The notes beneath the pieces are model-generated. The model was not told where the DNA came from. It ran no database searches and saw only the letters and a program-made list of their open reading frames with translations. The translations under genes were made by a program, and so were the position numbers. Shown here one piece after another: positions 13,251 through 25,953 of a stretch of 64,000 nucleotides of DNA. Positions within the stretch are counted from its first letter, which is position 1, and the number at the start of each line of letters is the position of its first letter. Location: assembly GCA_023159155.1 (NCBI GenBank), contig JAJNNX010000002.1, positions 1,178,001 through 1,242,000 on the forward strand, given 5' to 3'. Origin of the DNA: Ustulina deusta (taxonomy: Eukaryota; Ascomycota; Sordariomycetes; Xylariales; Xylariaceae).

Positions 13251-16200
13251 AGTATAAGTATAAGCACTGACAAATGCAGAACTCGCCTGGCAACTTAAAG
13301 GCCCGAATGTGGTCGACCCAGGGAAGTCAAGGATGCGGGAGTGAGCGCGATTGGTCGAAAATTCCACACAACAGCCACCCGAGACACCCTGCCAGCAACG
13401 GTTTTCAGAATCTCACTTTATTTGACCTATAATACCTAGTGCAGTGGACGATACCTATCCTATGCAAAATACCTACAGTACTGGAATAGAATAAGAGGAC
13501 GGCCTTTGCTCTCTCGCGGTAATCCCAACTAATTAGTACAGCACTGTATGAACGACGGAGGCGATTACGTGGAGACGTTTGAATACTCCCGGGTCTTGCA
13601 TCAAAAAGGAATTGCCAACTGCTTCAATCTAACTTGGAGCGGTGAGGGAAGGCTATGGATCACAGCACCCTGGTTTCTGCCCTGGTCGACACACTACATT
13701 TACTGCCTGAAGTTAACCTGCATTCGCAAATCTGGGGGAATGGCCCTTACTGTAGCATCTGTCCTAATCCGGACCCTGTCTCCGGGTCTTTCATTGAACA
13801 GGTATGTGTAGAAGGCATCCGATTTGGCTTCCGACTAGAAGCGGGCCGTAATCTCAATATACACTACAGTACCATGTAGGTGAAGGCAAAGCAACGGTCT
13901 CATTGTACGAGGTTAATTGGTCCCGTCAAGTGGCGGGGTAGGCGGTGGCAATAGCATACCTGGTACGGTGAGTGTTTTTTTTTTGGTTTGTTTGTTTGTT
14001 TGTTTTCTTATCTTCTTTCGCGGTGTGCTTACATATGGTTCAACATATTCGAACCAGCCCCGCCGGCTACACTAGGCAGGAAGCTCGATTCTTGGTGGCG
14101 GGTTGGTTGTGCGAGAAGATGTGGGTTGTGGGAGGCTGTCGATGATAAAGAGATAGATAGATAGATACACTAGGTAGATAGTAGTCCTCGACCCCCACTA
14201 CTTGGACGAGTGTCTTCGTTGTCTCGAGCCACTCGTTCATACCAAATCATGGATTTGACAGCGGGATTGCCGACATGTTATTTGGAAATCCAGAGGTGCA
14301 GAGTGGTATCCAAACCGTCGGGAATCCTCCAGAGATGAAGATGCCTACTACAACTCCATTCCGTAGGTACTACTATTCGCGTGAAAGCATCTTTCCGCCT
14401 GTCGCCAATAATGAAACGGTCATTTGATATCAGCGAGAAGACTAATAACGTCTATACACATTACGTCTGTTGTTTGTGTCTTCGCCGATGTAAGTAATCT
14501 CGCAGAGGGCTCTTTGGCATTAACGGCTCAAGGTGGGAGCGTAGTGTAGTGTACCTAGGTCTCTTTGCCATATGTATGCCCGGCTATTATCAATCGTGAG
14601 TAGTTGGTATCGCGATAACCGGATCGTTTTGATACTAAACTTGGGTGACAGCCTATGCAGCCACGCAGCGTTCCTGCATTAATCATGCTGCAGGAACAAA
14701 TTTTGATATGCAAGGTACAGGAATGTGCAGGGCTTGCCAGTGACCCGGCCAGTGAGGTGACGGCATGTCTGGTGTTGGCTTGTACCTCATCCACTTGGCG
14801 ACATGGGCTCGACCAGCGGTGACTGTCAATATTGCAGTGTGCATATTGCTATTTTCCAATACCATGGCGTCAGAAGCCCAATTGTCTGTTGGTGTCTCAT
14901 GGTGGTTGGGAATGGAAGTTTCCAACAAGCTAGCAACAAGCGAGGTGAGGACCGACCTGGCCGGCTCCAGCTTCAACGAGCCGGAACTCGTTCCTGCGAC
15001 AGGTATGGAGACCTTGAAACCCGCATCTCGATTAGCAGCGGAAAGCCGACAGTTGTGTGTCCCCATCCACCCGGCGTCTTGGCCTTTTCGTGGACAGCCT
15101 TCCGTATTAGGAAATCTGTCCGATGCAAATCCACTTCTCAGCAATTGGCTTTAGTAAAAGATGGGCAAAGCACTTGTCGATTTTGGGCATTTCTGCGTCG
15201 ATATCTGTCAAGTAATGCAATCAGTGGAGTACCGCACAACGGTGAAACAAACCATGGATGGATGATAACCCGTGGATACAACCGATATGCATTTTAGGCT
15301 CCTAAAAATAAAGGATGACGGTGGTATTCGTTCAGGTGGACCTGAATACTAGGTATGCAGAGCAGTAGGTAGTACACTAGATAGAAAGTAACGGGGTTTC
15401 CAGAAGGTCCTGACACCTTGTGTGAAGTAAAACAACAACTGGGATGATAGTATGCTGCTGTAAGAGGATATTGTACAGACTCATAATTCAAGTCCTACTC
15501 CATGTAGATTTAGTGTAGGTCATCCTTTACTAGTACACCTGGTGTAGGTACTTACTTACCCTATGTAGTATCTAGTATTTGCTCGTTTTGCATGGAATAT
15601 TTGTAGCCTGGTTCTATACACTGAGGTAGAGAGTAGGTACTTTAATACAGTAAAGTTTACAAACCGACAAGAAATCTTTTATTCCCGAATGCCGCCTGAA
15701 CCTGTCCTCGCTGCTACTGTAGGGACTACGAGTATTCACTCTATACGGAACATACTGGTCTGTTTCTGTCTATTGATGGTTAATGCTCTATTATAGCGTG
15801 GCCTTTCCCTTCATTCAGTAACTTTGTTGTGGAGGCGCCTGTCGTCGATATGAGTACCTTAAGTAGTGAGTGACACAAACCATAGAACTTTGGATCTGTT
15901 ATCCTTCATACGCAATGTATACAGTGACCATAATGGCCGGTGCGATGAATACTATTCATTATTACTGGTGGTATTTTGCAACGCTGAGCCCCATCACTGG
16001 TCAATGTGGTACAACGGTTGCTAATTGGGAATAAGTAGATCCTTCAGAACGGGAAGTCCACGGGTCGAAAAAAGCAAAATTGAAGCACAAGGTTGGTGAT
16101 GAAAGAGGATCTATCCGCTATTGATTTTGAGGGTTGGGGATTGTCAGACTTTAGTTTAGCGCCTGTCAGAACTCTGATTTTTTGAAATAGTGCTCAAGTG

Positions 16201-16321
16201 TAGCGTAGTTATAGGAGCATACTGTACACTATGGCGGTCCCGACATACCCGTACCCGCGGTTGACGACGAGCAATTGAACTTTGCGAGGGTTCTCACACA
16301 GCGGCGACATGTTTCCAGCAG
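13251..16321. other. gene-poor stretch, no gene recognised
   Basis: Simple tracts include a T9 run leading into TTTG units (about 13977-14005) and GATA units (about 14150-14166). Open frames at 14683-15297 (153 codons minus, 129 and 164 codons plus) overlap one another on both strands and show no family likeness. TAGTGTAG/CTACACTA words occur at 14067-14074, 14542-14549 and 15511-15518. Confidence 0.5.
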
Positions 16322-16611
16322 TGTATAGGTACCTACTTCCTTCCTGCCTACCTATTGTATACTACCTACCTACTGGTTATTCGTGATTGGTGTGCATACC
16401 CAGTAGGTGAGTTGCCTACTTCAAGGTTGTAATATATGTAGTAAGCGACACCGAAAACGCTAGGTACCCAACCGAAGTACATACCTACTTACCTTACCTA
16501 CCGTAGTTTACTTACCTGCTAGGTTGGTATGCTCACTCTGGAGTAGTGGACACTCACTACATACTACCTACACTGCCTACCTCCAAAGAACAACTACAGT
16601 AGGTAGGTACC
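16322..16611. repeat. low-complexity CTAC/GTAG tract
   Basis: About 290 bases dominated by irregular CCTACCTA, TACCTTACC and TAGGTAGG units on both strands. The units can pair with one another as short inverted repeats. The array has no fixed period or spacers, so it is not a CRISPR or a telomere. Confidence 0.7.
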
Positions 16612-19557
16612 TGGGGCTAAACTGGTCAGAACAGACAGTACCCATATCCAATTGCCAGACGGATAGCCTATGGGCAAAGGTAACCGCTTCTTGACCGAGC
16701 ACTCTTCCATTGTGCGGTGTGACGGGTATTCTTGCGTGCTCGCCTCAAGCGCCCTCTTCGACATTGGTAACGGCATAGTCGAGATGCTAATGGCTGAAAG
16801 CAAATCCGCCCGTGTGATGAATTTCTGGTTCTGGCATCGTACGTGCAAGATGGTCCCAATATGGTTGATGGAGGGTGGCTCTGGCTTAGGATTGGCTAGG
16901 TATCCAAATGCACCCGTGTTAGTGTCCTAGTATATCCCATTCTAACTTCACCACCACAATAACTTGACACCTGTGCATTCGACATGGCCCAAGGGCGCTA
17001 CGGAACGCAAGAGGCCTTCCCTACCACGATGTGCAGTGTTGGGACTACCTATTGAAGTATTTTGAGCTTGAACGCCGTGCGCCTGCTGGTGCTGGTGCTG
17101 CACACCTCCATGTACATATAACGCCTCCCACCCCAGTCTCAGCCCGAATACGACCCATTCACATCATCAGAATCGGCTCTCTGGTTCCTATTCGTGTACC
17201 TATTTCCCTCTACGCCGCCAGTTAGAAGCTGCAGAGGAGGCGGAATCCGGATTGTTCACTTCCTCATCTGACGGTTACATTCAGACACGGAATGTTTTTC
17301 TTCTTTCTGCGTTCATCACGACTAAGCAAGCTCTCCCGCAGAAGTCTCAGTCAAGCTCCACCACAACTTGGGCCTCTCCGTTGCACTACCTAGGATCAAG
17401 TGCTGGCCATCGCTGCATATCGCACCGTGAGGAGGAATGTCGAGGGACCACTATTCTTCTTAGCATAGCCATCCTCCCTCATAATTTCATAGTTATTCGC
17501 GTACGCTCTACACGACCATTGCCCCGTTTATAGACTGTATTTTCAATGGCATGAAATTCCGCCGAGCACAATTGCATAGGTATCCTGGCCATTGCTATCA
17601 ATGCTATATTGCATGCAGCGAAAGTCATCGGCACTTTGGCTCGCGCTTCTACGCTACCTTCTCTCCGCACTATGACGCGTAAAGCAGGTGGCCAACCTGC
17701 CTGCTTAGGAGATCTGGGGATCCTACCGACTGGAAGGTTCATGTTCGACCATTTCTGCATCCAGTCCGGTCGGACACGAATCACCCCGCCTGTCAATCCA
17801 GAGACTTGGAGCATGTCTGTCTGAGGGATCATAAGAGAGGGTGACGAGCGAGAGGCCTGGGGTCGGGCGCCAGTACCTTGCATTCTGTCAATCGCAGACG
17901 GCTGGTTGGTTCAGTCAACGAGACGGCAAGCCAATAACTGAGAATACCTGCCTTGCTCTGTGCTGCCCGAGGGTGGACGGCCTCCAGTGACTGGCTGTGC
18001 AATGTTGCAGCCGAAAGATAGTATCATTGAATGTGGCCTGGCAAAACACGATTATGCAAATTGTGTGGCTCGTCTTCCTGCTATGGTCAGCGGCATAATC
18101 CACCTATCACAGGATTGGGCTTATGCATGGCCATTCATGGCAATCCATCGCTCAGCAGGGGGCGGTCGTGATAGGAGGTTACCAGCGCGCTGTTGGACGC
18201 GATCAAGTTGCCAAAGTAGCGCTGTGACCTTGGTCGATAAGTCCTCACCTCTGTATGCTCACTGGTTCGGGCTGCCATCAACATCACAGCACACTATAGT
18301 AGTAGTGCACAGATTTATGCGTTTAGAATGAGGAAAGGATAGCGACATCCACAACAGTTCGCTCATCGAGCTCCATGTCGGTGGAGTAGGGAACTGTGCT
18401 TGTGCTAAGCCTCTCTCATCACTCAACGTGCAGGGGACGCCGTATCGTTTGTGCCTCTCATTTGATGTCCGCTAGCGACCTACTGTGCAATGATGTGGGC
18501 TTTTATGCGAGGCGTCGTATTCCTGGATCCCAAGAGAGAGACAGACATGGCTTGCCAGGCACTTGTATCTGTCGGTGGGTGGTACCTCGTCGTCACTCTT
18601 GCTACACTACACTACTCCTCCTCTCATCCACCTGTCTGTCTCCCACCCCGGCAGTCCTGCTTATCCAGATTTAGAATCGAGCCATGACTGCGCCTACATT
18701 GGTCCCAGTCGACATTAGCACCATATCCACACCACATTACCCACACGGTCCACTTCCTCATCTGATGTTTCCGTGTCTTGCCCCAGACATACGACAGGGA
18801 TTTCATTTTGTCCTCTTGCCAAGCAGACCCCTCCACTGTTGACCAGGTCCCTTGTCAGCTTTCCCCAAGTGAGACATTGCATGGATGTGGTGGGTTCTGG
18901 TCGTGGGTCGGTCCCCATTCCACCCGCTGGCCGTCGAGTGCCTATCGATGGGCGGCGTGGGTTGTCTGGTATTGATCTGTCACCGACCTCCTTCTACATA
19001 TCCTCCAGGCCCCCTTCGACCTCATTCATTCTTTGCTCAAGCCTGTGATCGACAGTCCGGTCGACGTATTTGTAGAGTGGTTTCTCTTTTTCTTCGAACC
19101 CTATCGGTTTCTTTATTTCGAGGCTCGGCTTTTGGAACTCTTGAGGCATCCTCCTCGAACTTCCTCACCTTCATTTAGTATATAGTTGCGCCTGACCTAC
19201 CTCATCTCTATCGTCTTCGCTTTCTTGGGTCAAGGCCACGGACTCACGTCGAGGCAGTTGTACAACAAGACCCTAACCGAGCCCAACAATCAGACGATCT
19301 ATGAAAGTCTTTCAAGACTAACGTCCATTCCTTCCTATCCGGAACCGAACCACCATCATTAGGCCAATCGCCCGCCAACGAACACGCTGTATAGTACCCG
19401 CTGCATTTACATATATACTTAATTATAAAACGAGCAACAACGCAAATAATCGGAGGAACCAATAACGCGCGAACTCCTCCCGTAATTTGTACCATTAGGT
19501 TAGTTGAGCACTCGGGTTATGAAGGGGGATCGAAGACTAATATGAGTCAAAGCAACT
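16612..19557. other. intergenic region upstream of the zinc-finger gene
   Basis: No gene is recognised in 16.6-18.7 kb. From about 18.7 kb the plus strand becomes rich in C and T (for example the runs around 19080-19125), as is typical of fungal promoters and long 5' leaders, so the last few hundred bases probably hold the promoter and leader of the Msn2-like gene that starts at 19558. Confidence 0.4.
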
Positions 19558-21591
19558 ATGGATCCCAATATGATGAATGCACAGATGGGCCAGGCATCGT
19601 TCTTCTACTATACCCCAGACCCCAACCCAGAGAATCGACAGCACGGACATTTCAGCCAGCACCCAGGCTTCCAGCAGATTCAGCAGCAGATGTATCCCAT
19701 GGTCCCGACGCTTCCCTCGACACCGATCTACTCGCGTCCGAACTCATCATCCTCGCAAGCTATCCCCAGCAAGATATTCGCTCCGATTCCCAGCAACATG
19801 ACGCCGCAGAGACCGAATAGTTTCATGATCAACCACCCAGGAAAGCTCATGCTAGAGACGGACATCGTTGACAATGACGCTTTCTACTATCCGGCCACAC
19901 CACCTCTGTCGACCTCAGGCAGCTCGATGGGTAGCCCTGCCCACATGCAGGATGTTTTGTCCACACCATTGAACCCTATGTTCTCCGGCCTCGATGGTTG
20001 CGAGTTGATTAAGGCCGACGAGGAGACAGCATCCAGATCTCTGGAGAATATTGACTGGGCTAGCTACGGATCGCCGGTGACTCCTGGTAAGTTGGAACCC
20101 TCTCGCACGATTATTACCATGTCATTATGAAGTTTATACTACCCACGGCATATCATGGTCGGCGGTGGATTGTGAAGGAAATGTGAATTGTATAGGCGAG
20201 ATGTTCAACCGTGGGAATTTCTCAAGTAATGAGCTAGTGCCAGCGACATTTATCAACAAGTGTGGATGAATCTGGATTGACAGCGGTTCTGAATGTCGTG
20301 ATTGAATTGGAAGATCGAGGAGCTAACTGGCACTGCAGTGTACCTACAGCATTTACAGGTACCTCAGACAGGGAAGGGCATTTCGCTTAGCGCCAACCTT
20401 CCCAGCGACCTTCCTGTCGCAGCCCCTATGAACAACAACAACACCTGCACCACTCCCACCAACCTCTCATTTGCTGAGAGCACATCTTCGTACTCGACAT
20501 CATCATCCTCGCCATCCGCAATCTCGTGTCCCTCACTTTCGCCGTCGCCTTCGCCCAACTGCGACCAGGACATTGATTTCTGCGATCCCCGCAATCTGAC
20601 AGTGGGCGGTGCCGCTAATCCAACTCTGGCTCCTGATTTCTCGTCCCCTGTCACTCTGGAAGAATTCAGGGGTGCGACCACAGCCAAGGAGAACGCACTC
20701 CCCATCTGCTTCGAGTTCAATCCCGTCGTGCACCACGGTCTTCCGGTCTTTGACGACATTTCTGACCTAGAATCTGAGGACGACTTTGTAAACCGTCTGG
20801 TCAATCTTGGCGAGCATCCATCTGCTGAGGGCAAGCGATCGCGCTCTGCTACTTGCTCAACCACCTTATCTCTTGGCCAAGACTCTTTCCTCACCGAGAG
20901 TGGCTTCGACTGCGAGGACCCAACTTCTTACGCTGTTACAGGAATGCCAAGCCCTGCTTCGTCATTCGACTCAGACATTCACCAGGACAAGAAACTGAAG
21001 AAGTCTAAGAAGGAGTCCCGTAGATCTGTGCCCATCATGAACATCGCTGCTGCCGCCGCCGACTCAACCTCCGGTCAGGAGCAGCAACAGGAGACCAGTG
21101 CACAGAATGAGTCAACCAACGCTGCTGAGACCGTTGCTAGCGACAGCTCCGATCATCAGCCTACCCCTATTCCCGCCCCTGCCAATCGCCGTGGTCGCAA
21201 GCAGTCCCTGACTGAGGACCCCAGTAAGACATTCGTCTGCGAGTTGTGCAACCGTCGATTCCGACGCCAGGAACACCTGAAGCGTCACTACCGCTCCCTC
21301 CACACCCAGGACAAGCCCTTCGAGTGCAATGAATGTGGCAAGAAGTTTTCCCGTAGCGATAACTTGGCTCAGCATGCGCGGACCCATGGAAGCGGCGCCA
21401 TTGTGATGAACCTCCTCGATGGGAGTGAAGAAGGCCTTGACATGATGGCGCCTGCTGATAGTGATTACCACAACTTTGGCAAAGTCCTCTTCCAAGTTGC
21501 ATCCGAGATCCCTGGCAGTGGCAGTGATTTCTCGTCAGACGACTCCCAAAGCGAAAGCAGCGGCAAGAAGAAGCGCAAGCGGTCAGAGTAG
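19558..21591 (+). CDS. msnA: Msn2/SebA-type C2H2 stress-response transcription factor
   Basis: The two exons are 19558-20086 and 20339-21591, giving 593 residues. The intron has a GTAAGT donor and a CTGCAG acceptor that keeps frame; an acceptor at 20371 would also keep frame. Two adjacent C2H2 fingers sit at about residues 475-498 (CELC...[10 protein letters not shown]) and 503-526 ([17 protein letters not shown]), joined by the TQDKPFE linker and followed by THGSGAIVM. That arrangement is diagnostic of the Msn2/Msn4, SebA/Seb1, MsnA family, which binds stress-response elements (core AGGGG) in the nucleus under osmotic, oxidative or heat stress. The long N-terminal region is rich in Ser, Pro, Gln and Asn, as in activation domains. 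Basic patches near residue 395 and at the C-terminus (KKKRKR) are likely nuclear localisation signals. The family is certain; the targets in this organism are inferred. Confidence 0.93.
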
Positions 21592-23082
21592 TTCCTCGTA
21601 GACCAGCACGTCGAATTCGGCGCATGGCATCTAACGACATTACGACTTCTTCTCCTTCATACCAACATCTACCCCGCTAGCTTTACGCGGATCGGTCACT
21701 AGGGTTAAAGGACTATTCATTGGCGGCTTGATTGAATCGGACCAAGGCGAAAGGCTTCACACCTAGAGGACCCAAAAGTTACATCTTGATTTTCAGCATC
21801 ATGCCTTCTTCGTGTATCAACATGGCAACGCGTACAAAGCTTCCATCACGACGAACAAAAGGGACACCAGCGATTTGACAGTACAGTATAGGGACGGTCT
21901 GGATTTTATCTATGGTTGGCAAGGCGTGGTACGGTCGGCTCTACATAGAACATTTGTGATTTTCTGCCTCGGGGGGCCTACGACACTCACGCTCACACCA
22001 TTTCGGCGGCTTCTCATTCTTTACCTTCGTTGTAATGCCTCGAGCAGACGGCGCAGCGCAGCCGCTCTGACTCGGGAATCAATTTTCCTTGGGGATGCAT
22101 TAGATTGCCCGGAAGGGTGGATCTTGCTAACCTCATTGTGCTTATTTTTTGCTTCGAGTTTCTACTGCCTTTCTGTAATGAGTATCGCAAAGTGCCGGAC
22201 ATTTGGGACAGCTCTCAGGCAACCTTTGTACAGATAGCAGATTTTCCGCATCAATTTATGGCTGCCGACCAATCTCATAAACTCGGACCCATTATGTGTT
22301 TGTGTGCTTATGTGTAAACAAATTGCGTGGAATACGTCGCCTAACCTGGTTGCGATTGGGTTTCTCACTGATTCTTGGTGCGTGCCGACCGTGTGGTAAG
22401 TGGGAGCAGTTCGTATACCCTCGTCCACAAACATCAGGTACATGAGCCGGGCCTCCCCAGCACCAGCACACTCGAGACTGCCAGCCATCTGGTCGGAAAC
22501 GCTCGATGTGGTGGTAACCCTTACTCTACTACCCTTCTCAGCTAAATACACACTATCAGCAAGTGGTAAATTAGTTAATCACAAACGCAAACTATTTTGT
22601 GCTATTTCTCTGGTTGAGCTACACTAGTTCTGTTACCCAGGTTCAGACCGTACTATACACTATAGTAGCTCCATCATGGTTACTTAGGTCCGAGGACGTG
22701 ATAGTGGGACCGGATCAAACCCGACAGACGCTAAAAACCACCCAATCCCGCCGGCGATAATTTCACTTGCACCGCCTACGACGAACAAGTTGTTTGCGAC
22801 TCGCCTGGACACAACCGCACAGACGCCGTCGTCTTCAACACCGCTGGGGTTCCGACTATTAGATGGCTAATCACACCACTCCAGACCGGTAACACGAAAC
22901 CGGGTGTGCTTAACGAAATAAGACCCATCGGCCAATTTGGCTCAAGCCAACATCAAGAACACTGTGTAACATCTGTGGTTATTGATTCGTTGGTCTACCT
23001 AGTAAATTGTTACCGCACTTCGCATTGATTGTTGCTCATCAAAGTCTCGGTCCAGCTACAAGCCCCAGGTTTCCGTGTCGCC
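21592..23082. other. intergenic region between the zinc-finger and DPH6 genes
   Basis: This holds the 3' region of the Msn2-like gene and the promoter of the Dph6-like gene. Short frames at 21812-22627 overlap on both strands and look unconstrained. A CTACACTA word occurs at 22619-22626. Confidence 0.5.
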
Positions 23083-25953
23083 ATGGCAGCGGCAGCGGCA
23101 CCAGAGTCTCTGACTGTCATCGCGCTGATCTCCGGTGGCAAGGACAGTTTCTATTCTATCCTCCACTGCCAAGCTAATGGCCACCATGTCGTAGCATTGG
23201 CAAATCTCTATCCGTCCGGAACAATGGGAGAAACCAGGACAGGCACAGAGCAACATCAAACACAGACCCGGGCCGGTGGAAACGATGGAGGCGAGACGGA
23301 TCTGAACAGTTTCATGTACCAGACCGTGGGTCATCAGATTATCCCCTTGTACGCGCGGGCCACGGGTTTACCACTATACCGCCAGCCCATCGTGGGAACT
23401 GCGGTCCACCACGGCTTGAGCTATGAAAATCCACGCCATGGCGCGCAGAGACTAGTAGTATCGGACGGTGAGCCGCTCAGGCCGTCAGGTGATCACCCCT
23501 CGCCAGCCACTCGCGATCTACAAGGGTATAATACGCGAGAAGCTGGTGATGAGAAGGAGCACGGACTGGAGCCGGAGCTAGAGCCTGAGCTAGAGGACGA
23601 GACCGAATCGTTAGTCCCGTTGTTGCGCGCTGTTCTCAACGCGCATCCTGAGGCCAACGCCCTGTGCATGGGCGCCATCTTATCGACGTACCAGCGCACG
23701 AGAGTCGAGTCCGTGGCTCTGCGCTTAGGCTTAGTACCTCTATCATATCTATGGCAGTTCACCGAGCTGCCAACCTCGGTGTCCAGCAACCGTTACGACC
23801 AAGATCTTAACTTTGCGGAGAGGATCACGTGGAGTACTCGCGACACCGGGAGACGCGCAAGGAAAAGGGCGCTACAGCCTGCCCGAGATGATGCTCGGCT
23901 CCTGCGTGACATGGCCGCTGCCGGTCTCGAGGCTCGCATAGTGAAAGTCGCGAGCGCGGGACTCGACGAGGACTTCCTTTGGGAGAATGTGGCGAGCGCG
24001 GTCGGAGTGCAGCGTGTTGAGCGCGCCATGCGCCGCTTCGGGGCTGCTGGTGGCCGAGGCTCAATACTCGGCGAGGGTGGCGAGTTTGAGACGCTCGTTG
24101 TGGACGGCCCGCCTTCTCTCTTCAAAGGCCGCATCGTTGTGTCGGGCGGCGATAGACGCGTCATCCGCGAAGGAGGCGGGTGCGCATGGCTAAGCTTTCG
24201 CTGCGCGGATGTCGTGCTGAAGGATCAATTACCAACCACAGTAGACGTCGGAATCCCCGAACTACTCGACCCCAGATTTGAGCATGCTCTACAATGCTTA
24301 CTCGCCTTCGCGGCCGGAGATAAACAAGAGCTGGGGTTTGTCCGTCCGTTATCATGCGATGACAATATCGACTCCACCGTTCATTTCAGTTCGACTAGTA
24401 ACTCTGACCCCATTATCGCGACGGACTTGCCGAGGTGTGAACTGCCGCTGTCGCCCCAATCGCAATCCTCCCGGTCGCAAGAATGGTGTTATCTCGGGAA
24501 CGGTGGGGCCAAATCCCTCACCATCAAGGAGCAAACAGTCAGCATCGTGGACCAGATCCGTCGGCAGCTCGATAAGCACGCACTTCCCAGTACCGTGATA
24601 ACCAACTCCGTAATCGTGCTTCGGCACATGTCAGATTTCCCGCTCATCAACGAGCACTATGGCTCATTGTTCCGCACGCCTAACCCACCATCTCGGGTCA
24701 CCATATCTTGTGGTGGTGGACTTCTACCAAAGGATGCGGCTCTTGCAGTCTATCTAACGGTGCAATTCGGTCTGCAGCCGCATGAAAGACGAGGGCTCCA
24801 TGTTCAGTCACGCTCGTATTGGGCGCCTGCTAACATTGGGCCGTACAGTCAAGCCATTGCGTTTCCGCTCTTGACTCTGCCTCCAGCCGAGACTGTGACC
24901 AGGGAGGATAGTGAAGATGAATACAACTCACAACAGCATTCTTATGTGTCGAGCTCGCCCCTCGCCGTATCCATAGCTGGCCAGATCCCCCTTCTCCCTG
25001 CGTCCATGGCTCTACCTCCCTCCTCGACGTCATATTATGTTGAGCTGCAAATTACCCTAGCCCTACAGCACCTCTGGCGCGTCGGCCTCGAGATGCATGT
25101 CCGTTGGTGGACAAGCGCCGTCGCCTACTTCCCCGCTACGTTGTCTACTGATACGATGCAACGGCAGGCATTGCTTGCTGCGGCTGCTTGGAAAGCGGCT
25201 CACCTGTGGCCTGACTTGGACAATAGTGATAAAGACAACGACGAACATGACATAAGTGATGATGATGATGCCGGCCCAGACATTTGGGACCGGCAATACA
25301 ACGCTAAGCTGATGACTTACGGTGGCGGCTACGAAGAGGAATCTTTCCCGCTGTCTCTTCCGAATTGGAGTGTTCTGAAAGGACTAGATACACACGGTGA
25401 CGATAACGATGGCGCGGACGTGCTTTTGAAAAAAAAAGTTGCCAGACTTCCTTTCTTTTTCGCCGCCGAGGTCGAGGAGCTTCCGCGCCAGGCTGGCGTC
25501 GAGTGGCATGCACACTTGGGCCTCGCAGAGCTGCGGCCGGGGTGTGTTACGCTGTTTTCCACCATCGGCGACAAGATCTCGTCTGAAATTGGTCCGCTTG
25601 ATTTAAGCCTCCATCACGTTTTCGTCGACTCGGGAGATGCAGTGTTCGCGCAGACCACCGCCGCCTTGCGTCCGCCTGTGGGCCATGACGAGAGCCAGAG
25701 GGCGTTGATTTCCGCAGACGTGCTTCGTGCTGTAGTCGCTGCTACCGCTGCGTCGCTTAGAAACCTACTTACTCTGCCGTCGCCTCCGCCCATCAAGCCG
25801 AAAATCACGTATACTGAAGCCATCCAGCTTGCCGATGATGATAATCTCAAGGAGATAGGGGCACTTATTCCGTGCCACTCGCTCTGGGACTCACGAGGCT
25901 GTCGGCTTAATGCTGTATCTATTTTTGAGACGAGAGTAGCCAAGGCGAAGTAG
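23083..25953 (+). CDS. DPH6: Dph6-like diphthine-ammonia ligase with RidA-like C-terminal domains
   Basis: A single uninterrupted frame of 956 residues. I start at the ATG at 23083 (good context GCCATGG); the frame stays open upstream only through non-ATG codons. The N-terminus has the PP-loop ATP-binding motif SGGKDS (residues 17-22), followed by the family's GHQIIPLYARATGLPLYR and LCMGAILSTYQRTRVE segments. Enzymes of this family make the last step of diphthamide on elongation factor 2, amidating diphthine with ammonium and ATP in the cytosol. Two YjgF/RidA-like regions follow at roughly 470-570 and from about 580 (YWAPANIGPYSQAIAFP), as in yeast Dph6. The protein is longer than the yeast one because of low-complexity acidic inserts, for example the Glu-Pro-Leu repeat near residue 165 and the Asp-rich run near 710-730. 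Function is assigned by family; activity is not shown. Confidence 0.93.
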   Translation: MAAAAAPESLTVIALISGGKDSFYSILHCQANGHHVVALANLYPSGTMGETRTGTEQHQTQTRAGGNDGGETDLNSFMYQTVGHQIIPLYARATGLPLYRQPIVGTAVHHGLSYENPRHGAQRLVVSDGEPLRPSGDHPSPATRDLQGYNTREAGDEKEHGLEPELEPELEDETESLVPLLRAVLNAHPEANALCMGAILSTYQRTRVESVALRLGLVPLSYLWQFTELPTSVSSNRYDQDLNFAERITWSTRDTGRRARKRALQPARDDARLLRDMAAAGLEARIVKVASAGLDEDFLWENVASAVGVQRVERAMRRFGAAGGRGSILGEGGEFETLVVDGPPSLFKGRIVVSGGDRRVIREGGGCAWLSFRCADVVLKDQLPTTVDVGIPELLDPRFEHALQCLLAFAAGDKQELGFVRPLSCDDNIDSTVHFSSTSNSDPIIATDLPRCELPLSPQSQSSRSQEWCYLGNGGAKSLTIKEQTVSIVDQIRRQLDKHALPSTVITNSVIVLRHMSDFPLINEHYGSLFRTPNPPSRVTISCGGGLLPKDAALAVYLTVQFGLQPHERRGLHVQSRSYWAPANIGPYSQAIAFPLLTLPPAETVTREDSEDEYNSQQHSYVSSSPLAVSIAGQIPLLPASMALPPSSTSYYVELQITLALQHLWRVGLEMHVRWWTSAVAYFPATLSTDTMQRQALLAAAAWKAAHLWPDLDNSDKDNDEHDISDDDDAGPDIWDRQYNAKLMTYGGGYEEESFPLSLPNWSVLKGLDTHGDDNDGADVLLKKKVARLPFFFAAEVEELPRQAGVEWHAHLGLAELRPGCVTLFSTIGDKISSEIGPLDLSLHHVFVDSGDAVFAQTTAALRPPVGHDESQRALISADVLRAVVAATAASLRNLLTLPSPPPIKPKITYTEAIQLADDDNLKEIGALIPCHSLWDSRGCRLNAVSIFETRVAKAK

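Noticed and set aside
14683..15297. Overlapping 153-, 129- and 164-codon frames on both strands
   Set aside because: They contradict each other, show no family likeness and have no supporting splice or promoter pattern.
16322..16611. CRISPR array or telomeric repeat
   Set aside because: The units are irregular, have no unique spacers and are not TTAGGG. This is a eukaryotic genome.
20364..20894. 176-codon minus-strand frame inside the zinc-finger gene
   Set aside because: Antisense to a conserved coding exon, and the product has no domain.
23029..23082. Upstream extension of Dph6
   Set aside because: Starts at a TTG. The ATG at 23083 has better context and leads directly into the PP-loop domain.
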